NCBI GenBank assembly: GCA_030609325.1
Contig: JAUWCL010000026.1
Span: 1 to 47,485, forward strand
Length of the DNA stretch: 47,485 nt
Reading direction: 5' to 3'
Source of the DNA: Candidatus Krumholzibacteriota bacterium
GTDB lineage: Bacteria > Krumholzibacteriota > Krumholzibacteriia > Krumholzibacteriales > Krumholzibacteriaceae
Below are positions 25,851-34,135 of the stretch, in pieces. The notes beneath the pieces were generated by a model, which saw nothing but the letters and a program-made list of their open reading frames with translations, had not been told where the DNA came from and made no database searches. Position 1 is the stretch's first letter. Each line of letters starts with the position of its first letter. The position numbers and the translations under genes were made by a program.

Positions 25851-26251
25851 CCCTGTCCGGCCTTTCTCTTTCCGGCCTGCCTTATCTGGATCACGTGTCT
25901 CAGCACCACCGCCAGCGTCCCGGCGACGACCCCGGCCGAATCCATGACGAGATCGAAAAAGCTCGAGTCGCGGCGGGGTATGTAGCTCTGGTACATCTCA
26001 TCAAGGGCCGCGACGGCGGTCCCCGATGTTATCACGATGATCACGATGCTCCATCTTATCCTCACCCCTCCGTAGCTGAGGCCCCGATAGTAAAGCATCG
26101 CGAACACGGCGTACTCGATGAAATGAACGATCTTGTCGAATCCCGTCGGAAGCCGCACGTCGTCGGACGACAATCCCGGAATCGACGACATGCCGAAGAT
26201 CATCACTATCCATACTATCAGCGGCAGCCATCTTCTGATATTCCAGCTCAA
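25847..26251 (-). CDS. VanZ-like membrane protein
   Basis: This 134-aa protein has four hydrophobic segments and the VanZ family motifs: FDKIVHFIEYAVFAMLYYRG and ALDEMYQSYIPRRDSSFFDL, followed by D-SAG. The VanZ protein lowers teicoplanin sensitivity, but most members have no known function. The start is TTG (26251) with GGAGG 10 nt upstream. It ends in an ATGA overlap with hisS. Its place after envelope genes suggests a cell-wall-linked role, which is an inference. Confidence 0.88.
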   Translation of the reverse strand: MSWNIRRWLPLIVWIVMIFGMSSIPGLSSDDVRLPTGFDKIVHFIEYAVFAMLYYRGLSYGGVRIRWSIVIIVITSGTAVAALDEMYQSYIPRRDSSFFDLVMDSAGVVAGTLAVVLRHVIQIRQAGKRKAGQG

Positions 26252-26329
26252 ACCTCAAGGTCCTCCGTTGGCAGGTGAAGCCCGGTCATCTTCCATCCCG
26301 GGGAATATAGCGGTTTCCCCCGCTCCCGT

Positions 26330-27244
26330 TCAAGGAAAGTGATAACCGGCAGCTTCCCACACCTGCCCGGGCACCCTGTCGGCCAGGTCGAGTTCTCCCC
26401 CGGCAGGCGGCCTGAACGCAGCCATCCCGAGACGGGCCATCTCCCGTCTCAGCGGATCGGAGAGCCTGTCGGCGATCCGGGGAAGCCTCCGTGCGAATCC
26501 TCTCGACTTCCATTTCTCGGTTGCGGGATCGGCGGCGAGTACTATCTCTGGAAGCTCCGGCCCGGTAAAGAGGACCCGGAGCGCTCCCGGCTCGATCATC
26601 CCGCTCTCCTCGATCCTCCTCAGCTCCTCGAGAGACATGCCGCCCGCGCCGTACCTGCCGAGCAGCACTCCGTACGCGACGGCTTCCCCACAGACGGGAC
26701 ATGCGTCGGACAGGGTCTCGTAAGATACAGTCGACGGCTGCACGCCGCTCGCCGCGATCGCGGCAAGCGGTGAGATGAATCCGGTCGCCGAGGAGGCCGA
26801 GGTGAACGCGGCGCGAGACCAGTCGGGCTCGCCGTCACGCGGAACTATCACGACCCCCATGGACAGGGAACCGTCTCTGCGCGGAGTGGAAAGCAGAAGA
26901 CACTTCATCCCACTCTCCTCCCGGGCAGAAAGCATCTGCAGCAATGTCATGATGTAGAACTCGCATCCCGCCGGCTCGCCTCCGGGCCCGAGCCATACCC
27001 ACGTGATGTCTCCGCCGTCCTGCTCCCTCACGCTCGAGGCGAAGGAACGCAGTACCGGACCGGCAGCGACCGAATCGAACGCGCAGACTCCGATGCGGAG
27101 CGGAACATGGGCGGGATAGTCAGGTTCGAGGAAAAGCGCGGCGGCGGCCAGCGCAACGAGGAGCAGGAGTATGACGAGCGAAATCCATCTTCCCAGGTAG
27201 GAAGAGAGCACGTTGTTCCCGCCGGTCTTCGAACCGTCAGCCAT
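26330..27244 (-). CDS. Membrane-anchored PhnD-like substrate-binding protein
   Basis: The 304-aa product has one N-terminal membrane segment (LGRWISLVILLLLVALAAAA) and a periplasmic domain. I assign the domain to the PhnD/SsuA/transferrin-like binding fold because of FTSASSATGFISPLAAIAASGV, which resembles the usual substrate-contact motif S-x-S-x-S-G, and because of GALRVLFTGPELPEIVLAADP near 225. A Cys pair (DACPVCGEAVAYG) sits where PhnD proteins have a glycine-rich helix about a Gly-His pair. There is no ABC permease or ATPase beside it and it is not a lipoprotein, so a transporter role is doubtful; a ligand sensor or scaffold is possible. It overlaps ybbR by 8 nt and precedes vanZ by 78 nt. 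Confidence 0.65.
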   Translation of the reverse strand: MADGSKTGGNNVLSSYLGRWISLVILLLLVALAAAALFLEPDYPAHVPLRIGVCAFDSVAAGPVLRSFASSVREQDGGDITWVWLGPGGEPAGCEFYIMTLLQMLSAREESGMKCLLLSTPRRDGSLSMGVVIVPRDGEPDWSRAAFTSASSATGFISPLAAIAASGVQPSTVSYETLSDACPVCGEAVAYGVLLGRYGAGGMSLEELRRIEESGMIEPGALRVLFTGPELPEIVLAADPATEKWKSRGFARRLPRIADRLSDPLRREMARLGMAAFRPPAGGELDLADRVPGQVWEAAGYHFP

Positions 27245-28220
27245 CCTCGCCGTCCCGCTGATCCGTCCCGCTGCCGCTTCCGGGGGACCGTATCGTTATC
27301 TCGAAATTGTCGGTGTCGAGAAAGTATCTCTCTATACCGTTGGGGACGATCACCTCCGGCTCGATCAAGTACGTCCCTGCCGCCTTCCCTGTGAGGTCCA
27401 GTATGACCGAGACGTCCTCGGTCGTTATCTCCCTGATGAGCCCCTCGGGCCCCTCTATCGTGAGAGAGACTACCCTCGGGGAATACTCGACCAAAAGACT
27501 CTCGTCGTCCCGGAGCATCGTCGGGGGTATGTTGGCAAGGGTACGGATGGCCCTCTTGTGGATCGACATCTCGATCAGCACCTTGTCCGGCACGGCGCGT
27601 ATATCCATGCCGCTGAGCATGAAATCTACTTCCTCCGAGTACTCTCCCCTGCGGCCCCTTATGTCGATCTCGCGCGTGGAGATGACCTCGATCCCGCCCA
27701 CAACGCTCAAGGCACCGGTTATCTTCACCCTGGCCGGGATGATCACCGGAGAGCCGTCTATTATTACGTCGTCCGGTATCTCGCCCCTGTACGCGATCCT
27801 GACGGGGACCGACTTCGTGACGACCTCCTCGAAATTCAGCACGAGCGTCTTGGGGTTGTCGACGGTTACTTCCCTCGGATCGATCTGCTCGGGCAGGTTT
27901 ATCACCGCCGCGGAGAGGGGCACCGTGTTGCGGCCCTTGACCGCCTTGGAGAGATCGACGGTCGCCGCAAGCCTGCCGAATAACCTGAGCTTCATCAGGT
28001 TGCTCCTCGAGCCGCGGATCGTGACCTCGATGAACTCGGGCACGTCGTGGGTTATCGTCAGGCTGTCGGCGATCGCCGCCATCGAGAGAGGCACCCTGAA
28101 CGACTGGTTCTCTCCCTGCTCAGCGGTGACATGCAGCCACAGAAAGAAGGCAAAGACGAGCGATACGATCTTCGCACCGAGGTTGCGCGTCAACGCATTG
28201 ATGATCCTTTCGAGACTCAA
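27237..28220 (-). CDS. ybbR: YbbR/CdaR-like domain protein
   Basis: This 327-aa protein has one N-terminal membrane helix (AKIVSLVFAFFLWLHVTAEQG) and several YbbR repeats (about residues 40-310), marked by VPLSMAAIADSLTI, VTIRGSRSNLMKL, RVKITGALSVVGGI and VSLTIEGPEGLI. In Firmicutes YbbR (CdaR) regulates the diadenylate cyclase CdaA and is encoded next to it; here its upstream neighbour is amiC and no cyclase gene is present. It starts 13 nt after amiC and overlaps the PhnD-like gene by 8 nt. Confidence 0.9.
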   Translation of the reverse strand: MSLERIINALTRNLGAKIVSLVFAFFLWLHVTAEQGENQSFRVPLSMAAIADSLTITHDVPEFIEVTIRGSRSNLMKLRLFGRLAATVDLSKAVKGRNTVPLSAAVINLPEQIDPREVTVDNPKTLVLNFEEVVTKSVPVRIAYRGEIPDDVIIDGSPVIIPARVKITGALSVVGGIEVISTREIDIRGRRGEYSEEVDFMLSGMDIRAVPDKVLIEMSIHKRAIRTLANIPPTMLRDDESLLVEYSPRVVSLTIEGPEGLIREITTEDVSVILDLTGKAAGTYLIEPEVIVPNGIERYFLDTDNFEITIRSPGSGSGTDQRDGEDG

Positions 28221-28233
28221 GCAGCCTCCATCC

Positions 28234-29571
28234 CTACTCCGCCTTCGTGTAGACGGTAAGTTTCTGCCCCGGTCTTATCAGCGATGTATTGCCGATATTG
28301 TTGAGGGTCTTGATATCCTTTATCGAACAGCTGTATATCTTCGCGATGCCGGAGAGTGTCTCACCCCTGGAGACGGTATGGACGGCGAGCATTATCGGTC
28401 TTTTCTCCATCTTCTCCGGCGGATTCTCCCGCAGGTATGATACTACGCCGAACGCCACCGCCTTTGCAACCTCCCGCTGCACCGATTTCTTCTTTATCTG
28501 TGTCACGTCGCTCTTGTTCGACAGGTACGCCACCTCGACGAGGGCCGAAGGCATGGTCGTTCCCTGAAGAACGATGAAATTGGCCTGCCTGACGTCATGG
28601 AAGGGAATCGAACCGATCTGCTTGAACTCCGCGGCAAGATGCTCCGCAAGTCTGGAGCTCTGATTCAGCGCCTGGTTTCGCATCATTTCGAAAAGGATCT
28701 GCCCCGTATCCCCTTCGACCCTTTCACCACGGCTCTTCATATTCAGCTGCATGTTCTCACGTTCGGCCACAGCGGTCGCATGCATATCGGTCGCGCCCTC
28801 GGGGGAGAGGAAATAGATCTCCGAGCCCCTGATCCTGCGGTTAAGGTTGCTGTTTATGTGGATGCTGACGAAGCAGTGCCCCCCGTGCTCCGCCGCTATC
28901 TCGATCCTCCTGTGCCAATCGACGTCGTAATCTCCGTTCCTGGTCAGCACCGCCTTGAATCCCCTGTGTTTCTCTATCTCCTCGGCGATCATCTTCGAGA
29001 GTGGCAGCGTGTAATATTTCTCTGACGGGCCGTACCTCGAGGGCGCACCCGGCTGGCTCCCGCCGTGCCCGGGATCTATTATCACGACATAGTCGCCGCT
29101 CTGGGCAACCTTTCTCGCCTTTTCAGTCTTTCTGCGTTTCTCCGTATCGGTCATGATCCTGTTCACGTCGATGACGATCCGGTGGCGCGGATAGATATTG
29201 TTCGGTTTGAGTGCAAAATGCCTGTACTTCGACATCGCCGGCAGATCGATCACGACCTGGACCCCGTTCGATAGCCTGTTGACCCTTACCCTGTCCACGA
29301 CCCCGTCCCCAACGTTCAGTTTCCGGAGTCCCGCCTCGAGCCTTCCCTTCGGGATGTCGATGACGATCCTGTCGGGGCCGCTGCGCTCGGAGACCTGGTA
29401 GACGCATTCGCTGCTCATGTCGAGGACGATCCTCGTGTGCTCTGGCGCCGTCCAGTACCTCAGGCTGACGACCTCTCTTCTCGGGGGAGCCGGCTCGGCG
29501 CCTGTGTTGAAAGAAGGCAGCAGCGCCGCAGCAGCGACAGCAATTATGGTGATGAGGATGATATTTCTCAT
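28234..29571 (-). CDS. amiC: N-acetylmuramoyl-L-alanine amidase with AMIN and LysM domains
   Basis: AmiC-type amidases cut septal peptidoglycan between N-acetylmuramic acid and the stem peptide. The 445-aa protein has a signal peptide (about 1-25), an AMIN domain (35-140), the Amidase_3 domain (160-382) and a C-terminal LysM (397-441). The zinc ligands are visible as H169 in DPGHGG, E184 in SEKYYTL and H238 in SIHIN, with catalytic E346 in ALVEVAYLSN. A C-terminal LysM is added relative to E. coli AmiC. The SD is GGAGGAGAGG before the ATG. It lies 109 nt after the M23 gene, a likely activator of amidases (an inference). Confidence 0.93.
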   Translation of the reverse strand: MRNIILITIIAVAAAALLPSFNTGAEPAPPRREVVSLRYWTAPEHTRIVLDMSSECVYQVSERSGPDRIVIDIPKGRLEAGLRKLNVGDGVVDRVRVNRLSNGVQVVIDLPAMSKYRHFALKPNNIYPRHRIVIDVNRIMTDTEKRRKTEKARKVAQSGDYVVIIDPGHGGSQPGAPSRYGPSEKYYTLPLSKMIAEEIEKHRGFKAVLTRNGDYDVDWHRRIEIAAEHGGHCFVSIHINSNLNRRIRGSEIYFLSPEGATDMHATAVAERENMQLNMKSRGERVEGDTGQILFEMMRNQALNQSSRLAEHLAAEFKQIGSIPFHDVRQANFIVLQGTTMPSALVEVAYLSNKSDVTQIKKKSVQREVAKAVAFGVVSYLRENPPEKMEKRPIMLAVHTVSRGETLSGIAKIYSCSIKDIKTLNNIGNTSLIRPGQKLTVYTKAE

Positions 29572-29680
29572 GTCGCCTCTCCTCCGCGCGCCGCCTCATG
29601 CAAGGGACATCCGGCCACCGGACATCGATAGTCCGGCCGCGGGGGCGGAGCACGGTAAATGTTACCTGCAGGGGAGCGGG

Positions 29681-30598
29681 TCAGTCGAAGTAGACCCCTT
29701 CGGGGATTATATAATGCAGGGGATCCCTGTGCTGCTTCCTGAAGATCACCTCGTAATGGAGATGAGGCCCGGTCGATCTTCCGGTATTGCCGACGGCTCC
29801 TATGGTCTCCCCGCGCCTTATCCTCTGGCCGCGCCTGACGTGCATCCTGGTCAGATGGGCGTAGCGGGTCTTGAAACCGTTTCCGTGGTTGACCTCTATG
29901 GTAAGTCCCATGCTGCCGTTCTTCTTCGCCATCGTTATGACGCCGTCCGCCGTGGCCATGACAGGCGTCCCGGTCCTCGCGAAATAGTCGACACCCTTGT
30001 GGCGAGTAATCCTGCCGGTGAAGGGATCCATCCTCCTGCCGAACCGGCTGGAGAGGAATCCGCCCCTGAGTGGCCGGATCGACGGGGTGCAGTCGCGTAT
30101 CTTCGTCTCTTCCTCGAGAATGCCGATGATCTCGTCGTAGCTCTGCCTCTGGAGCTCGGTCTGCCTGATGAGCATATCGAGATCGTTCTCCAGCCCGGTG
30201 AATACGCGGCCCGCTGCGCCGAGTTCCCTCTCGAGCAGCTCCGGTTCGGGACCACCTACACCGACCTGCCATACATCCTCCGACAACGGATCGAGGCTTG
30301 CCATCAACCTCGCCCGGTTCTGGAGCTGGAAATTACTGTCCATCCTGCCCTTCAGACCGTCGAGCTCGGTCTCGAAGGCGGCGAGCCGTCCACACATCTG
30401 CTCGTTCTCGCGCTCCAGACCGGCCATCCGGTCCGAATCGATGCTGAACCCGGCATAGCGCACGCCTACGATGACGGTCGCCGCCAGGAGCGCGATGAGG
30501 CAGAGGCCAGCCGCCAAGGCGGCGACCCTGCGGATTCGGATCGTCCGTACGCCCGCATTGCCCTTACGGACGTACAGGAAAGTAAAATATCTGTCCAT
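29681..30598 (-). CDS. M23 family (LytM/EnvC-like) metallopeptidase
   Basis: The 305-aa product from the ATG at 30598 has an N-terminal membrane helix (about 25-48), a coiled coil (55-165) and an M23 domain (about 180-300). The zinc residues are H200 and D204 (HKGVDYF) and H281 (GPHLHYE), with H248 (RYAHLT) as the catalytic His. All are present, so it should be an active endopeptidase rather than an EnvC-like inactive one. Coiled-coil M23 proteins often activate amidases, and the next gene is amiC. The open frame runs 23 codons further up, but the chosen ATG gives the conserved start MDRYFTFLYVRKG of the FCB family. No strong SD is seen (only GGGAAA). Confidence 0.9.
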   Translation of the reverse strand: MDRYFTFLYVRKGNAGVRTIRIRRVAALAAGLCLIALLAATVIVGVRYAGFSIDSDRMAGLERENEQMCGRLAAFETELDGLKGRMDSNFQLQNRARLMASLDPLSEDVWQVGVGGPEPELLERELGAAGRVFTGLENDLDMLIRQTELQRQSYDEIIGILEEETKIRDCTPSIRPLRGGFLSSRFGRRMDPFTGRITRHKGVDYFARTGTPVMATADGVITMAKKNGSMGLTIEVNHGNGFKTRYAHLTRMHVRRGQRIRRGETIGAVGNTGRSTGPHLHYEVIFRKQHRDPLHYIIPEGVYFD

Positions 30599-30638
30599 TT
30601 TCCCGATCAAAGCGTTAAATGACTCCCGTTGATACCAG

Positions 30639-30667
30639 AACCTACTTTCGAGCCTACTCCCTGTCAA
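30639..30667 (-). promoter_or_regulatory. Possible promoter of the M23-amiC operon
   Basis: The minus strand has a perfect TTGACA (30662-30667) with 17 bp to TAGGTT (30639-30644), a weak -10. The leader would be about 34 nt. It is the best match between the rpoD terminator and the M23 start. Confidence 0.4.
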
Positions 30668-30720
30668 GGAGTATTTACCGTCCGTTTTGTTGCAAATTAC
30701 ATACCACGGGGGAGATATAT

Positions 30721-30758
30721 AAAAAGGGCAGGGAGGGGTTTCAATACTCCTCCCCGCC
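30721..30758 (-). terminator. Terminator after rpoD
   Basis: On the minus strand GGCGGGGAGG (30749-30758) pairs with CCTCCCTGCC (30727-30736) over 10 bp with one G-U pair and a 12-nt loop, followed directly by CTTTTTATA. It is a strong intrinsic terminator, 31 nt after the rpoD stop. Confidence 0.9.
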
Positions 30759-30788
30759 TCGCAGGGTACATCTATCTTCTTGAAACGT

Positions 30789-31652
30789 CTAGCTTTCCAC
30801 GTATCCCCTGAGATATTTACTCCTGGTGCTGTGTCTCAGCCTGAGAATCGCCTTTTCCTTGATCTGGCGGATCCTCTCCCTCGTCAGGTTCATTTTCTGC
30901 CCTATCTCCTCGAGGGTGAGGGGCTCTTCGCCCTCCAGCCCGAAATACAGGCCCAGAATAGTCTGTTCCCTGTCGGTCAGGGTGCTGAGCGCTCTCTGCA
31001 TATCGTCGCTCAGGGCATTGGAATAGGTCATCTCGTCAGGCGGCTCCTGCGTATCGTCGGCAAGATAGTCGACAAGAGAGTTCTCTTCCTGGTCGTTGTT
31101 GAAGGAGGCGTCGAGGGACAGATGGCTGTTCGCTATCTGCATCGTATCCCTGACCTCTTCCCTGGACAGGTTGAGCTTTTCCGCAATCTCTTCGACCTCG
31201 GGCTTCCTGCCGAGTTCCTGGTCGAGCTGCCTGGAAACCTTGCCGATCCTGTAAAGGGTCCCGGCCCTGTTCAGCGGCAGCCTCACGATACGGGACTGTT
31301 CGGCCAGCGCCTGGAGCATGGCTTGTCTGATCCACCATACCGCGTAGGAGATGAATTTGAAGCCTCTCTTCTCGTCGAACCTGTGGGCCGCCTTGATAAG
31401 ACCCATGTTGCCCTCATTTATGAGGTCAGCAAGGGACAGACCCTGGTTGACGTACTGCTTCGCTATCGATACGACGAATCTCAGGTTCGCCTTGACCAGG
31501 GCATGAAGCGCCCCCTCGTCCTCTTCCCTGATTCTTCCTGCAAGATCCCTTTCCTCTTCCCGTGTGAGAAGAGAAGTGTTGTTGATTTCTTTCAGGTAGA
31601 GATCGAGACTCCTCTCGCCCAGGTACTCGCTATCTCTTCCTTCCAGGTTCAT
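30789..31652 (-). CDS. rpoD: Primary-type sigma factor RpoD (FCB short form)
   Basis: A 287-aa sigma-70 factor without region 1.1, like the short primary sigma of Bacteroidota. It has region 1.2/2.1 (SLDLYLKEINNTSLLTREEE), region 2.3-2.4 (GFKFISYAVWWIRQAMLQAL), region 3 (LNRAGTLYRIGKVSRQLDQE) and region 4 (ALSTLTDREQTILGLYFGLE, LTLEEIGQKMNLTRERIRQI). All parts that bind -10 and -35 boxes look intact. It ends with a strong terminator and is transcribed alone. The start ATG has GGGGAG 8 nt upstream. RpoD as opposed to a close RpoS-like paralogue is the best assignment, given domain makeup. Confidence 0.92.
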   Translation of the reverse strand: MNLEGRDSEYLGERSLDLYLKEINNTSLLTREEERDLAGRIREEDEGALHALVKANLRFVVSIAKQYVNQGLSLADLINEGNMGLIKAAHRFDEKRGFKFISYAVWWIRQAMLQALAEQSRIVRLPLNRAGTLYRIGKVSRQLDQELGRKPEVEEIAEKLNLSREEVRDTMQIANSHLSLDASFNNDQEENSLVDYLADDTQEPPDEMTYSNALSDDMQRALSTLTDREQTILGLYFGLEGEEPLTLEEIGQKMNLTRERIRQIKEKAILRLRHSTRSKYLRGYVES

Positions 31653-32017
31653 CCTGTTTACTCCCCATACTAAATTTAATCAAATTTAGCGGTTATGTAA
31701 AGGTGGCTGCCTAAAAAACCTTGATGTCCAGCCGTCCCCTTCACCGTTTCTCTTGCCCCTTTTCCGTTTCGCCCCGAGTCAATCAAGAGCTGTTCTTAAT
31801 TACTCCTTGTCCTGTATACACGCGAGTTGGCGAATTGTTCTAATTCTTTTTGGTGGGGCTGTACAAGTTTTGGATGCTCACCGGCCAGAACACGCCCGAA
31901 TAAGCACAATATCACCTGACACCAATACGAAAAGGAGTCTACACGAATATTAAAAGTCTGTCAATAGCTGATTCCACCTATATTTGATATTTTACGTTAT
32001 TCCGCTTAAACGGTGTT
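31653..32017 (-). promoter_or_regulatory. rpoD upstream region: promoters, palindrome, candidate long leader
   Basis: This 365-bp gap has no gene and is more AT-rich than its surroundings. On the minus strand a promoter TTGACA (31959-31964), 17 bp, TAGACT (31936-31941) would give a leader of about 277 nt before rpoD. A second weaker pair is TTTACA (31696-31701), 17 bp, TAAATT (31673-31678); its start would fall next to the SD. A 20-nt palindrome, CTAAATTT-AATC-AAATTTAG in plus orientation (31670-31689), covers the second -10 and looks like an operator. A small GAATT / AATTC hairpin occurs mid-leader. Confidence 0.6.
31670..31689. promoter_or_regulatory. Palindromic operator candidate before rpoD
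   Basis: The arms CTAAATTT (31670-31677) and AAATTTAG (31682-31689) are perfectly complementary with a 4-nt centre. It lies 18 nt before the rpoD start and covers the -10 of the proximal promoter candidate, the position expected for a repressor site. The regulator is unknown. Confidence 0.55.
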
Positions 32018-32356
32018 TCAGGGTGCTTGTTCCCCTTTTTTACTCTGTCTCCTGTCATCCTTTATCGACTCGATCTCCTCTTCCTTCTGGCGAAGCCGGC
32101 TCTCCAGCTCCTTGACATCGGCGACGAGCCGCTGAACGACATCATCGTCGGCGGTCCTGTTGCCGCGGTGGCCCTGCTCGACTATCAGGTCGTAGACCCT
32201 GCCGCCCATCTCGGAGAAGTGCTTCTCGATCGATCTGTTCAGGCCGGTTATCTCCACTTTTTTCTTGCCGATACGGGCCATCTCGTCTGTCTTGTCGTAG
32301 GCCGTCTCGTACCATTCTACGAGATTCTTCTTCACCTTGTTCCACAGGGTATCCAT
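32018..32356 (-). CDS. Small coiled-coil protein, function unknown
   Basis: This 112-aa cytoplasmic protein has no signal or membrane segment. It reads MDTLWNKVKKNLVEWYETAY, then KTDEMARIGKKKVEITGLNR, SIEKHFSEMGGRVYDLI and a C-terminal charged coiled coil (about 70-105). The pattern of an amphipathic N-terminus plus a helix with EMGGRVYDL is a recurring small protein in FCB and delta-proteobacterial genomes, of unknown role. A good SD (AAGGAGG) precedes the ATG by 4 nt. It is divergent from the LpxH-like gene across about 107 nt. Confidence 0.8.
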   Translation of the reverse strand: MDTLWNKVKKNLVEWYETAYDKTDEMARIGKKKVEITGLNRSIEKHFSEMGGRVYDLIVEQGHRGNRTADDDVVQRLVADVKELESRLRQKEEEIESIKDDRRQSKKGEQAP

Positions 32357-32463
32357 TATCTCGCCTCCTTCACCAGCCGGGCCGGTGGTAAAAAATCTTG
32401 AATTTTAACGCCCACTCTGACATATATCGCTCGAGACAGGTCGATTCTCGGGGAGAACAGCGC

Positions 32464-33222
32464 TTGAGCAATACAGTATACTTTCTTTCGGACACACATT
32501 TCAAGTATCATACAAAGGACCCGCGTGAAAAGAGAAAGCGGGCCCTCTTCCGCGATTTTCTCGGATCGATAGCGGGCGCGTCGCGCCTGTACCTCGTCGG
32601 AGACATATTCGATTTCTGGTTCGAGTACCGAAGCGTCATTCCCAGGTTTTACGGCGACGTCCTCGAGGCAATCGGCAGGCTTGCCGAAAGCGGGACAGAG
32701 ATCTTCATCACCGGCGGCAACCACGACCACTGGTTCGGCTCCTTCCTCCCCGAAATGCTCGGGATCAAGGTTCTTCCCGGAACGGCGATCCATGATATCC
32801 AGGGACACAGGGTGATAATAACCCACGGTGACACCCTTCTGCCCGGCGATTACGGGTACAAGACACTGAAGGCGCTGATACTGAGCCGTCCCGTGGTGGC
32901 CTTCGCGAAGCTCCTTCATCCCGACCTGCTCTACGCCTTCGCCGCTGCCTTCTCGAGGACGAGCAAGGGGCTTACTCACGGCAAGACCGAGGCGTGCGCC
33001 GACAGGTTGACCGACATGGCCAGGAAGACTTTCTTCAACGAGGGTAATGACGCCTTCGTGATGGGTCACGTTCACCTGCCTCGCCTCCGGAACTTCGCCG
33101 GAAAAACGTTTATAATACTCGGCGACTGGGAGACGCATTTCTCCTACGCCCGCCTTGAAGATGGCCGGTTCACCCTGAAGAGTTATCAGAGCGAAGGTGA
33201 TACGGTAAGCGAGAACCTGTGA
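32464..33222 (+). CDS. LpxH-like UDP-2,3-diacylglucosamine diphosphatase
   Basis: This 252-aa calcineurin-like phosphoesterase probably cleaves UDP-2,3-diacylglucosamine in lipid A synthesis. The metal-binding motifs are complete: FLSDTHF (D-x-H), VGDIFDFWFEY (GD), GGNHDHW (GNHD), ITHGD and MGHVHLP. The start is a TTG at 32464 with GGGGAG 8 nt before it; the frame is open from 32398 but that start has no SD. The C-terminus overlaps the end of the convergent PorV-like gene by 37 nt. The exact lpx assignment (LpxH vs a paralogue) is not settled. Confidence 0.85.
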   Translation: MSNTVYFLSDTHFKYHTKDPREKRKRALFRDFLGSIAGASRLYLVGDIFDFWFEYRSVIPRFYGDVLEAIGRLAESGTEIFITGGNHDHWFGSFLPEMLGIKVLPGTAIHDIQGHRVIITHGDTLLPGDYGYKTLKALILSRPVVAFAKLLHPDLLYAFAAAFSRTSKGLTHGKTEACADRLTDMARKTFFNEGNDAFVMGHVHLPRLRNFAGKTFIILGDWETHFSYARLEDGRFTLKSYQSEGDTVSENL

Positions 33223-34106
33223 GCATCGCCCAGGTCGTAGTCGATCGGCATGTGGGCATAATCAAACCTCAGGCTCTTCCATACGATGCCGACACCCATG
33301 GTGGCGCCCTGGACGTCATATCCGCTCTTGTAACCGAACCTCAGCATCAGCAGCCTCTGGTACGCGTACTCGAGGCCGAAGTGCGTCCTGGCATCGTTGT
33401 CGTTCGGGAAGACGACGTCAGCGGCGAGGATGAGCCCGCCGCGCAGGACCTCTCTTTTCATCTCGTAGGCGCCGCCGAGCCTGAGCTGGAAGGGAGGATA
33501 GAACTTTTCCTCGACGAAACTCGTCTGGGGGCCGAGGTTCAGCATCGCCGCAGCGAGAACAAGACCCTCGATCTTTGTTATGTGGGTCACGCCCAGATCG
33601 AACGCGTACCCGGTGGCCGACTCGAAATCAATCTTCGAATAGATGATCTTGAACGCCGCTCCGAGCGCGACATTGGGGATGATGTCCCTGGCGTAGCCAA
33701 GAGACAGCGCCAGGTCGTAGGGCGAGAAAGTCCCGTCCGGTGTAAGCGACGGGTACTCGCCGTACCTGTCGAGGCTGCCGTAGTAGAGGCCGGTGAAGCT
33801 GAGCCCCACCGCTCCTCCCCACATCTCGTTCACCACGGCGGCCTGCTCAAACCTGATGTCCATCAGCCACTCGTTATGCGTGAGATTGAGCTCGACTTCC
33901 TCGACAGCCGCCATTCCTGCCGGGTTCCAGTAGATGCTGGTCGCATCGTCCGCTACGGCGGTGAAGGCCTCACCCATCCCGCCGGCCCTCGCTCCGTTTC
34001 CCAGCCTGAGAAACGTGAAGCCCGATGAGCCCGGCTCGCCTGCCGAGGCGAAGACGGTCGTGACGATCAGCAGCGCCGCGGCCAGCGGGACTGTGTAGCG
34101 GGACAT
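33186..34106 (-). CDS. PorV/UPF0164-like outer-membrane beta-barrel protein
   Basis: This 306-aa FadL-fold protein has a signal peptide (about 1-23 from the ATG at 34106) and the family blocks SGFTFLRLGNGARAGGMGEA, FTAVADDATSIYWNPAGMAA, and a C-terminal strand end RFSLTVSPSL. In Bacteroidota, PorV/PorQ proteins work in the type IX attachment complex. The ATG at 34106 is preferred to those at 34121 and 34133 because it has GGAGG 4 nt before it and the promoter at 34136-34164 starts transcription near 34129. The last 37 nt overlap the LpxH-like gene on the other strand. It sits beside the M6-type protein with a sorting tail, which fits a cargo-shuttle pair; this is inference. Confidence 0.85.
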   Translation of the reverse strand: MSRYTVPLAAALLIVTTVFASAGEPGSSGFTFLRLGNGARAGGMGEAFTAVADDATSIYWNPAGMAAVEEVELNLTHNEWLMDIRFEQAAVVNEMWGGAVGLSFTGLYYGSLDRYGEYPSLTPDGTFSPYDLALSLGYARDIIPNVALGAAFKIIYSKIDFESATGYAFDLGVTHITKIEGLVLAAAMLNLGPQTSFVEEKFYPPFQLRLGGAYEMKREVLRGGLILAADVVFPNDNDARTHFGLEYAYQRLLMLRFGYKSGYDVQGATMGVGIVWKSLRFDYAHMPIDYDLGDAHRFSLTVSPSL

Positions 34107-34135
34107 CTTTCCTCCATTCATTGTCATCTCCATAT

